From CAYVBN01 sp964538565 (GTDB lineage: Bacteria; Pseudomonadota; Alphaproteobacteria; Rhizobiales; Xanthobacteraceae): a DNA stretch of 13,621 nucleotides. The DNA is taken from positions 1 through 13,621 of the forward strand of contig CAZIGW010000182.1 of NCBI GenBank assembly GCA_964538565.1. The letters are read 5' to 3'. The translations under genes were made by a program, and so were the position numbers. Shown piece after piece: positions 1 to 5,913 of this stretch. The notes beneath the pieces were generated by a model. The model was not told where the DNA came from, did no database searches, and was given only the letters and a program-made list of their open reading frames with translations. Position 1 is the first letter of the stretch, and the number at the start of each line of letters is the position of its first letter.

Positions 1-1877
1 TCCGCGCCATCCGCGATGCTCGACAGGGTCTGCGCCTTGTCCTCCATGCTGGCGACGTTCTCCGCCACCGCACCCACAACCGCAGTCACGGCCGCGCGGA
101 AATCGGCGATGACGCGCTCGATCTCGGCGCTTCGTTCGCGATGCGCGCTCTGTTCGGAGCGTTCGCGTTCCGCCAGGGTTCGCCGCTCGATCTCGCCGTC
201 GCGGAACACTTCCAGTGAACGCGCCATCTCGCCGATCTCGTCGCGGCCGGCTATCCCGGCAATGGAGAGATTCGTGTCACCCTCGGAGAGCTGCCGCATC
301 GCCCGGCTCAGCGCGACGAGGCGGCGGACGAGCCCGCGCTCGACATAGAAGACCGCGATGCCGGCCGCCGCCAGAATGCTCGCTACGGCGACGATGAGCA
401 GCAGCGTGCGCTTGCGGCCGAGTTCGCCCGACAGATCCGCCGCGCCCTGCTTGACGCCCGATTCGGCTTCGCTGACGAGCCCGGCGACCGCGTCGTCGAG
501 TTCGCGCTGGATCGCCACGTTCGAGGCGACGGCCGCGTCGGCGCGGGCGATGGCCTTGAGCTCCTGGTCGCGCAAGGCAAAGACGTTGTCCCGGTCGTTG
601 CCGAGAGCGAGGAGTTCAGCCGCATCCTTCTTGACCGCGGCGTTCGACAACGAGCCGATCGACTTGCCGAGAAGCTGGGCGGCCGCCTTGAAACGGTCCT
701 GGATCGGCACGAGCTGCGCGCTGTCCCGCGCGGTCGATGCCTCGCTGATCAGACTCGTGACCAGATGCGTCTGCGCGGCGATCTCCAGCGCGTTGCGAAG
801 CGCGGCCACCTGATTGGCGACGAGGTCCTTCACCAGCTTGCTCGAGCGCTTGACCGCCGATTCGCTCTGCAGAACGAGATCGAAGTTGAGATCGTCCACC
901 AGCGTGGCAAGCAGTTCGGTGAGGCCCTGCTGGGCGCGGAAGATCTTCTCCAGCCGCGCGTTGTAGGAACCCGGTCCCGCATCCGACCTGAAATCGGCGA
1001 GACCGGCGAGATCGTCCACCTGCTTGCGCAGCGTCGCGAAACGCTGGTCGGCCGGCAGCTTCTCGAACCGCCGCTTGACGCGCAGGCTCGACGCGGCGAA
1101 GCGATCCTGCAACATGACGAGGATCGGCCGGGCGTTCGTCAGCGCGCTGGCGCTGAGCAGGCCGGTCATCAGATTGGTCTCCGCGCCGATTTCGACGATC
1201 GTCTGCATCAGGTGAAGGCCGTCGTTGACCAGCGACTGGATCGTCTTGTCCGCGCCGCGGCCGACATCCTGCGCGCTCGTCACCACGTCGAAATAGGTGT
1301 CGTCCACGATCGGCGTGAGCTTTTCGCTGATGGTCGTGTGAACCTTGTGCACGGCGGCGAGCTGGGATTCGAGCTTCGCGCGCAAGGCGGTTCGCTCGGA
1401 GATGGCGCCCTCCAGCGCCTTGAGATTGCCGTCGAGCCGCCGGGTGATTTCCTCGACCTTCGCAAAACCCGCGCCGCTCGCCCCCGCGTTCTGCAGGCGC
1501 TGCATGATGTCCTTGAGCTCGCGGCTCTTGGCGGCGATCGCGGACGAGATCGTCGCCTGGTCGGCGGCCGAGCGTGCGCTGACGAAGCGCGCGGCGGCGG
1601 CGGATATCTCCCCGGAGGCGACCGACAGCCGCATCGCATCCGTCATGGTCGGCACGTCGCGGCCGGCCATGCGCTGGAATCCGCGGTCGATCGCGGAGAA
1701 CGAGGTGATCGCCAGCGCCGCGGCAACGACGGTCATCACCGCCGCCATGCCGAAAGCCGCCTGCAGCCTGGCCTTCACGCCGAAGCGCGTCCCGAGGAGG
1801 CCGCGCGATTGCGACCCGGCCCGCCGTCCCGCCTGCGCGGAATCGGCGCTTGGCACCGAACTGCCGTCTGCCCTCAC
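1..1877 (-). CDS. Methyl-accepting chemotaxis protein (partial, C-terminus outside window)
   Basis: This is a transmembrane chemoreceptor that should signal through CheA/CheW. About 625 codons are open from a GTG at 1877 to the left edge. The order is: short polar N-terminus, TM1 (about residues 41-63), a long all-helical periplasmic region (about 64-488), TM2 (about 490-512, beginning TLLLIVAVAS), a HAMP domain (about 513-565, with GRDEIGEMARSLEVFRDG), and the start of the coiled-coil signalling domain (FRAAVTAVVGAVAENVASME). The kinase-contacting hairpin tip lies beyond the edge, so a HAMP histidine kinase is not fully excluded, although the sequence after HAMP is typical of an MCP. The sensor region contains an internal duplication (residues 191-268 and 327-404), which resembles TorS-type helical sensors. 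The start is uncertain: the GTG at 1877 is preceded by a G-rich stretch, and an in-frame GTG lies at 1886. The gene follows the binding-protein gene by 29 bp on the same strand, probably in one transcript. Confidence 0.88.
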   Translation of the reverse strand, partial: MRADGSSVPSADSAQAGRRAGSQSRGLLGTRFGVKARLQAAFGMAAVMTVVAAALAITSFSAIDRGFQRMAGRDVPTMTDAMRLSVASGEISAAAARFVSARSAADQATISSAIAAKSRELKDIMQRLQNAGASGAGFAKVEEITRRLDGNLKALEGAISERTALRAKLESQLAAVHKVHTTISEKLTPIVDDTYFDVVTSAQDVGRGADKTIQSLVNDGLHLMQTIVEIGAETNLMTGLLSASALTNARPILVMLQDRFAASSLRVKRRFEKLPADQRFATLRKQVDDLAGLADFRSDAGPGSYNARLEKIFRAQQGLTELLATLVDDLNFDLVLQSESAVKRSSKLVKDLVANQVAALRNALEIAAQTHLVTSLISEASTARDSAQLVPIQDRFKAAAQLLGKSIGSLSNAAVKKDAAELLALGNDRDNVFALRDQELKAIARADAAVASNVAIQRELDDAVAGLVSEAESGVKQGAADLSGELGRKRTLLLIVAVASILAAAGIAVFYVERGLVRRLVALSRAMRQLSEGDTNLSIAGIAGRDEIGEMARSLEVFRDGEIERRTLAERERSEQSAHRERSAEIERVIADFRAAVTAVVGAVAENVASMEDKAQTLSSIADGA

Positions 1878-1906
1878 GGTCCCCACCCCCAGGCTTCGAT
1901 GCGCCG

Positions 1907-3085
1907 CTACATCGTCAGCTTCGTCAGCTTCTCGACCGGCTTGAAGGATCCATCGGATTGGATGACGGTCATGAAGACCTTGCCGAGTGCCTCGGTCCTG
2001 TCCGGACCGAGCGTCATCGACAGCCCGCCGATGTCGAAGCTGCCCGAACTTTTCAGCGCCTTGAGCAGGGCGTCGCGGGTCGGCTCGCTGCCGGCCCTCT
2101 CCAGGGCCGCGACCGCAAGGCGACCGACCAGATAACCCTCGAGCGAGACAAAATCGGGCTGCGCGGCCGCATCGACCGCCTTGATGGCGGCCCGATAGTC
2201 GGCAACCACCTTGAGCGAATCGTCCCACGGGAAGGGGACGACCTGCGAGACGACCACGCCCTTGCCGTCCTCGCCCAGTTCCCTGGCGAGCGCGCTGGCG
2301 CCGACGAAGGAGATGTTGACGAAGACCGGCGTGAACTCGAGCTTGTGCGCGAGCTTGATGAACTCGGCGCACGGCTTGTAGGCGCCCACCATCACCACGG
2401 CTTCGGGCTCCGCCCCCCGAAGGGCGAGAAGCGGCGTCTTCACCGCGACGGTGTTGCGCTCGTAGGTGCCCTCGGCGACGAGCTTGAGACCGCGCTTGTC
2501 CAGCGCCTTTTTCACGCCGTCGAGTCCCGAGCGGCCGAACGCGTCATCCTGGTAGAGAATGCCGATGTTCCTGATGCCGAGATCCTCGGTCAGGTGCTTG
2601 ATCCAGGCCTCGGTCTCCGCGTCATAGCTCGCGCGGACGTTGACGACGTTGTCGAGGCCCGGATTGCGCAGGAACCCCGCACCGGTGAACGGGCCGATGA
2701 ACGGCACATGCGCCGCAGTCGCGATCGGCTGTGTCGCCGCCGATGTCGGCGTGCCGACCGGGCCGATGAGCGCGAAGACCTTGTCTTCCTCGATCAACTT
2801 TTTCGTCTGCACGATCGACCGGTCGGGTTCGTAGCCGTCGTCGGCGGTGATGAGCTTGAGCTTGCGGCCATTCACGCCGCCCTTCCGGTTGGCTTCATCG
2901 AAGGCCGCCTGTATTCCAAGCCGCATGCCCTGACCGAGCGCCGAGGCCGGCCCGGAGAAGACGGCCGCTTCACCGAAGACCACCGTATCGGCGCTGACGC
3001 CGACTTCGGCCGCAGCCGGTCCTGAAATCGAGATCGCGAAAACGCACGCGCCAACGAAGAGCGCAGTTCTGGTCAGAGCCGACAT
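1907..3085 (-). CDS. Periplasmic substrate-binding protein, branched-chain amino acid (LivK) type
   Basis: This is a 392-residue type I periplasmic binding protein of the Leu/Ile/Val-binding family (Peripla_BP_6). Residues 1-26 form a Sec signal peptide with a likely cut after GPAAA. The mature part shows the family pattern: GEAAVFSGPASALGQGMRLG near the N-terminus, then ANRKGGVNGRKLKLITADDG, IGPVGTPTSAAT at the ligand cleft, and NIGILYQDDAFGRSGLDG opening the second lobe. The ATG at 3085 was chosen because it begins the signal peptide and has GAGGA about seven bases upstream. The longer reading upstream is low-quality sequence without a signal peptide. The ligand cannot be read from the sequence; amino acids, amides or aromatic acids are all known for this family. 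No permease or ATPase gene is adjacent. The next gene downstream is a chemoreceptor, so the protein may serve chemotaxis as well as, or instead of, transport. Confidence 0.9.
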   Translation of the reverse strand: MSALTRTALFVGACVFAISISGPAAAEVGVSADTVVFGEAAVFSGPASALGQGMRLGIQAAFDEANRKGGVNGRKLKLITADDGYEPDRSIVQTKKLIEEDKVFALIGPVGTPTSAATQPIATAAHVPFIGPFTGAGFLRNPGLDNVVNVRASYDAETEAWIKHLTEDLGIRNIGILYQDDAFGRSGLDGVKKALDKRGLKLVAEGTYERNTVAVKTPLLALRGAEPEAVVMVGAYKPCAEFIKLAHKLEFTPVFVNISFVGASALARELGEDGKGVVVSQVVPFPWDDSLKVVADYRAAIKAVDAAAQPDFVSLEGYLVGRLAVAALERAGSEPTRDALLKALKSSGSFDIGGLSMTLGPDRTEALGKVFMTVIQSDGSFKPVEKLTKLTM

Positions 3086-3122
3086 GAGAAATCCTCGGTC
3101 TCCTCCCGCCGCCGTCCCTACT

Positions 3123-3161
3123 ATCGTACTGCCGCGTAAAAAAATAATTACGCAGCGTAAG
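3123..3161 (-). promoter_or_regulatory. AT-rich control region of the binding-protein gene with GCGTAA/TTACGC repeats
   Basis: This short AT-rich island sits in GC-rich DNA just upstream of the binding-protein gene. It holds a perfect 13-bp inverted repeat, TTACGCAGCGTAA (3148-3160), and a further GCGTAA half-site at 3134-3139. The central TTACGC can therefore pair with either flank. On the minus strand a TACGAT at 3128-3123 could be a -10 element, but no convincing -35 is visible. The arrangement suggests a dimeric repressor or activator site. The regulator is unknown. Confidence 0.4.
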
Positions 3162-3200
3162 GGACACATACGCCTGCATGAATACCGCGGTCGGGCAGGT

Positions 3201-3217
3201 CCGGCGGCTCGCGCCGG
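3201..3217 (-). terminator. Weak hairpin after the VOC gene
   Basis: A perfect 6-bp GC stem (CCGGCG/CGCCGG) with a 5-base loop lies 16 bases beyond the VOC stop codon. On the minus strand no U-run follows, so it may only stabilise the 3' end or assist Rho. It lies between the VOC gene and the AT-rich promoter island of the next gene, which fits a transcription boundary. Confidence 0.25.
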
Positions 3218-3233
3218 CTCTGCCGGCTCTGCG

Positions 3234-3623
3234 TCACGCCGGCGCGTAGGAGAGGAATTCGAGCAGCGAACCGTCCGGGTCGCGGAAGTAGACGCTCGTG
3301 CCGAGGCCGCGCGCGCCGCTGCGCGCGACCGGACCGAGCTCGATCGGGACGCGGCAACGCTCGAGATGGGCGATCCCTTCACCGATAAGGCCGTTCCATT
3401 CGAAACAAAGATCGCTGTTGCCGGGCATGACGGGCTTTTTCGCCACCGGCTCGGGATTCACTCCCGGCCCGTGCAGGTTGAGCTGGACGTCGCCGCACCG
3501 ATAGGCCCATCCCCGCCCCCGCGGCACGAGCTCGGCGCCAAGCACCTCGCGATAGAAGGCGTTGGAGCGCGCCCAGTTCGAGACGTGAACGACGCAATGA
3601 TCGAACTTCACGCTCACGGTCAT
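3234..3623 (-). CDS. VOC (glyoxalase/bleomycin-resistance fold) family protein
   Basis: This is a 129-residue single-domain vicinal-oxygen-chelate protein. It begins FDHCVVHVSN with a helix NAFYREVLG, followed by LNLHGPG and DLCFEW strands, and ends YFRDPDGSLLEFLSY. The likely metal ligands are His9, His51 and Glu122, which is the usual H/H/E set. The pattern resembles the small VOC subgroup often annotated as 'virulence protein', whose substrate is not established. Enzymes of this fold include glyoxalases, dioxygenases and fosfomycin- or bleomycin-resistance proteins, and nothing here decides between them. The ATG at 3623 has GGAGG eight bases upstream. The gene starts 19 bp after the smpB stop and is probably read through from smpB. 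Confidence 0.85.
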   Translation of the reverse strand: MTVSVKFDHCVVHVSNWARSNAFYREVLGAELVPRGRGWAYRCGDVQLNLHGPGVNPEPVAKKPVMPGNSDLCFEWNGLIGEGIAHLERCRVPIELGPVARSGARGLGTSVYFRDPDGSLLEFLSYAPA

Positions 3624-3642
3624 CGGCCGGCCCTCCGGCGCC

Positions 3643-4116
3643 TCAGCCTTTCACGCGCATGAGACGTGCGCGCTCGCGGTCCCACGCGCGGCGGCGCTCG
3701 GTTTCGCGCTTGTCGTGCAGCTTCTTGCCGCGCGCGAGGGCAATCTCGACCTTGGCGCGGCCCTTGTCGTTGAAATAGAGCTTGAGCGGGACGATGGTCA
3801 TGCCCTCGCGCTCGATCCCGACGGCCAGCTTGGCAATCTGCCGCTTGTGCAGCAGCAGCTTGCGGGGACGCTTGGGTGCGTGGTTGAAGCGGCCCGCCTG
3901 CAGGTATTCGGGAATGTTCGCGTTGACCAGCCAGATCTCTCCCTCGCGCGCGTCGGCGTAGGATTCGGCGATCGTCGCCCTGCCCTGGCGCAGCGACTTG
4001 ACCTCCGTTCCGGTCAGCGCGATCCCGGCCTCGAACGTCTCGCCGATCTCGTAGTTGAAGCGCGCCTTGCGGTTGTCGGCGACAACCTTGAAGGCTCCCT
4101 CTTTCTTCGCCGCCAT
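3643..4116 (-). CDS. smpB: SsrA-binding protein SmpB
   Basis: SmpB (157 residues, the usual length) binds tmRNA and delivers it to stalled ribosomes in trans-translation. It shows the beta-barrel signatures NRKARFNYEIGETFEAGI, LTGTEVKSLRQGRA and ANIPEY, the segment KRPRKLLLHKRQI, and the basic C-terminal tail GKKLHDKRETERRRAWDRER, which enters the decoding centre. The ATG at 4116 matches the family N-terminus. A GTG at 4158 in the same frame would add 14 unlike residues. The ribosome-binding site is weak (only GGA nearby). The order dapA-mscL-smpB is on one strand. The 122 bp between mscL and smpB holds no gene, so smpB could have its own promoter, though none is obvious. Confidence 0.97.
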   Translation of the reverse strand: MAAKKEGAFKVVADNRKARFNYEIGETFEAGIALTGTEVKSLRQGRATIAESYADAREGEIWLVNANIPEYLQAGRFNHAPKRPRKLLLHKRQIAKLAVGIEREGMTIVPLKLYFNDKGRAKVEIALARGKKLHDKRETERRRAWDRERARLMRVKG

Positions 4117-4238
4117 GGCGCCGTGGTCCGTCTGGTTCGCGGGTCGGCAGCCGGCCACACGCGGCGGCCGACGCTCGATCTGAAGGTATTAGGCGATCAC
4201 CCGGCGGTTGAACAGAACGCGGCGACGCCCGCGCCGGC

Positions 4239-4655
4239 TCACGCCCGCTTGAGCAGATCGCGGATCTCCGTGAGCAGCGCCTCCTGGCGGGTGAGCGGAG
4301 GCTCCTTCGCCGGCTGCGCCACTTCCTGGCGTTTCATGCGGTTCATCAACTTGGCGACCAGGAACATCACCCAGGCGACGATCAGGAAGTTGATCACCAG
4401 GGTGATGAAATGCCCCCAGGCCAGCACCGCGCCCTGGTTTTTCGCCTCGGTCAGCGAGGACGCGGTGACCTTCGAGGACAGCGGAAGGAAGTAGTTGGAG
4501 AAGTCGATCCCACCCGTCGCGGCGCCGATGACCGGCATGAACACGTCGGCGACCGCCGACTGCACGATCGCGCCGAATGCGGCGCCGATGATCAGGCCGA
4601 CTGCGAGATCGACGACATTGCCGCGCATGGCGAATTCCTTGAATTCCTTCAGCAT
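4239..4655 (-). CDS. mscL: Large-conductance mechanosensitive channel MscL
   Basis: This is a 138-residue inner-membrane channel that opens under membrane tension to release solutes on hypo-osmotic shock. The N-terminal amphipathic helix MLKEFKEFAMRGN runs into TM1 (about residues 14-43, with VDLAVGLIIGAAFGAIV). A periplasmic loop (about 44-73, DFSNYFLPLS) leads to TM2 (about 76-100, FITLVINFLIVAWVMFLVAK) and the charged C-terminal helix ending LLTEIRDLLKRA. All family landmarks are intact. The ATG at 4655 is preceded by GGGAGA and gives the standard N-terminus. An in-frame ATG at 4706 has an even better AAGGA site and would add 17 polar residues (or mark a leader). The gene lies 144 bp after dapA and a possible terminator. 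Confidence 0.95.
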   Translation of the reverse strand: MLKEFKEFAMRGNVVDLAVGLIIGAAFGAIVQSAVADVFMPVIGAATGGIDFSNYFLPLSSKVTASSLTEAKNQGAVLAWGHFITLVINFLIVAWVMFLVAKLMNRMKRQEVAQPAKEPPLTRQEALLTEIRDLLKRA

Positions 4656-4729
4656 CGCTCTCTCCCGCTGGTGCAGGCGGCCGACATCCACGCGGCCGCG
4701 CGCCATTGTCGTCCTTCTGAGCGGATCGG

Positions 4730-4766
4730 AAAAGTGGCAGCCCGCCGGACGGGAAGTCCGCCGGCT
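4730..4766 (-). terminator. Possible intrinsic terminator after dapA
   Basis: On the minus strand an imperfect GC-rich hairpin (arms 4756-4766 and 4739-4750, loop of about five bases, one mismatch and one bulge) is followed after about five bases by TTTT (4733-4730). A second, perfect small hairpin, GGCGCGTTCGCGCC (4796-4783), lies directly after the dapA stop. Together they could end or attenuate the dapA transcript and partly uncouple mscL. The U-run is short. Confidence 0.4.
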
Positions 4767-4799
4767 GTGCTGCGGCAAGACCGGCGCGAACGCGCCAGA

Positions 4800-5690
4800 T
4801 CAGTTGATGAGGCCGGCGTGTACCATTGCGGCGCGTACCGCCGCCTTGCTCTTGTCGGCGAGCGGCACCATCGGCAGGCGCACCGTCTCCTCGCACTTGC
4901 CGAGCACGGAGAGCGCGTACTTCGCCGGCGCGGGATTGGTCTCTATGAACAGGTTCGCGTGCAGCGGCATCAGCTTCTCGTGCAGCGTCAGCGCCGTCGC
5001 GAAATCCCCGCGCAGGCACGCGCCCTGGAACTCGGCGCAGAGGCGCGGCGCCACGTTCGAGGTAACCGAGATGCAGCCGTGCCCGCCGTGCGCCATGAAG
5101 CCGAGCGCCGTCGCATCCTCGCCGGACAGCTGGTTGAACTCCGGACCCATCGCGGCGCGCTGCTGCGAGACGCGCACGACGTTCGCGGTCGCGTCCTTCA
5201 CGCCGGCGATGTTCCTGAGCTCGAACAGCCGCCTCATCGTATCGACCGACATGTCGATCACGGAACGGCCCGGGATATTGTAGATGATGATCGGAATCCC
5301 GATCGCGTCGTTGATCGCCTTGAAGTGCTGATACAGCCCTTCCTGGGTGGGCTTGTTGTAGTAGGGCGTCACGACCAGCACGGCGTCGGCGCCCGCCTTC
5401 TCCGCGTGGCGCGATAGTTCGATCGCCTCCTGGGTCGAGTTGGAGCCGGCGCCGGCGATCACCGGGACGCGGCCGCGCGCCTGGTCGATGCACCACTCGA
5501 CCACATGTTTGTGCTCCTCGTGGCTGAGCGTGGGACTTTCGCCGGTGGTCCCGACCGGCACCAGGCCGTTGGTGCCCTCGGCGATCTGCCATTCGACCAG
5601 GTCGCGAAAGGCCTTTTCGTCGACTGACCCGTTCCTGAACGGGGTGACCAGCGCCGTAATCGATCCTCGGAAGCTCGTCTTGGCGGCCAT
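4800..5690 (-). CDS. dapA: 4-hydroxy-tetrahydrodipicolinate synthase DapA
   Basis: This 296-residue cytoplasmic TIM-barrel enzyme condenses pyruvate with aspartate semialdehyde, the first committed step to diaminopimelate and lysine. All key residues are visible: GTTGES with Thr48/Thr49, Tyr111 in TPYYNKPTQEG, Tyr137 and Arg142 in YNIPGR, and the Schiff-base Lys165 in GVKDAT. The ATG at 5690 starts the family N-terminus (GSITALVTPF) and has GAGGA seven bases upstream. The gene diverges from the lytic transglycosylase gene, so two peptidoglycan-related functions share one control region: one makes the cross-linking amino acid, the other cuts the polymer. The leader is too short for a classical lysine riboswitch and none is seen. 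Confidence 0.97.
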   Translation of the reverse strand: MAAKTSFRGSITALVTPFRNGSVDEKAFRDLVEWQIAEGTNGLVPVGTTGESPTLSHEEHKHVVEWCIDQARGRVPVIAGAGSNSTQEAIELSRHAEKAGADAVLVVTPYYNKPTQEGLYQHFKAINDAIGIPIIIYNIPGRSVIDMSVDTMRRLFELRNIAGVKDATANVVRVSQQRAAMGPEFNQLSGEDATALGFMAHGGHGCISVTSNVAPRLCAEFQGACLRGDFATALTLHEKLMPLHANLFIETNPAPAKYALSVLGKCEETVRLPMVPLADKSKAAVRAAMVHAGLIN

Positions 5691-5741
5691 GGCACGTTCC
5701 TCAATCCGGCTTCGCCGGCGCGACATTCGGTCTCGTCGTCA

Positions 5742-5770
5742 TTGATAATCGCTCGCGCTCAGGCATGAAA
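5742..5770 (-). promoter_or_regulatory. Candidate dapA promoter
   Basis: On the minus strand TTTCAT (5770-5765) and TATCAA (5747-5742) are separated by 17 bases, about 50 bases before the dapA start. Both hexamers are imperfect. A small perfect inverted repeat (CCGGC-TTC-GCCGG, 5706-5718) lies in the presumed leader close to the ribosome-binding site. Confidence 0.25.
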
Positions 5771-5888
5771 GCCCTGTCGGGCCGCATGCGCCGCCGGGCT
5801 GCCCGACCATCATACCCCGTTTTCGCCGCGATGATGTCGAAAGCTGGCCGCGTTTGCGCATGATTTAGGGTTTCGTCAATCGAATCAA

Positions 5889-5894
5889 TATAAT
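5889..5894 (+). promoter_or_regulatory. Perfect -10 box (TATAAT) before the lytic transglycosylase gene
   Basis: A consensus TATAAT lies in an AT-rich patch, unusual in this GC-rich window, about 20 bases before the GTG at 5914. No good -35 is found at 16-18 bases. Transcription from here would start near 5901, leaving a leader of about 13 bases to the GTG or about 43 bases to the alternative TTG at 5944. Confidence 0.4.
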
Positions 5895-5913
5895 AGGTAT
5901 CAGGCGGGGGCGC

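Noticed and set aside
765..2135. Long plus-strand open frame of 456 codons opposite the chemoreceptor
   Set aside because: The minus strand gives a clear HAMP/MCP protein with two membrane segments. The plus reading is Arg/His-rich with no recognisable domain and is a product of high GC.
3086..3382. Longer N-terminus (about 99 residues) for the binding protein
   Set aside because: It would bury the signal peptide, run through the promoter-like AT-rich island and overlap the VOC gene. The ATG at 3085 has a good ribosome-binding site.
4189..5592. Minus-strand open frame of 467 codons overlapping dapA and mscL
   Set aside because: DapA and MscL in the other frames are unmistakable and complete. 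This is a shadow frame.
5691..5741. Lysine riboswitch in the dapA leader
   Set aside because: The likely leader is only about 50 bases, with one small hairpin, and lacks the size and junction of a lysine riboswitch.
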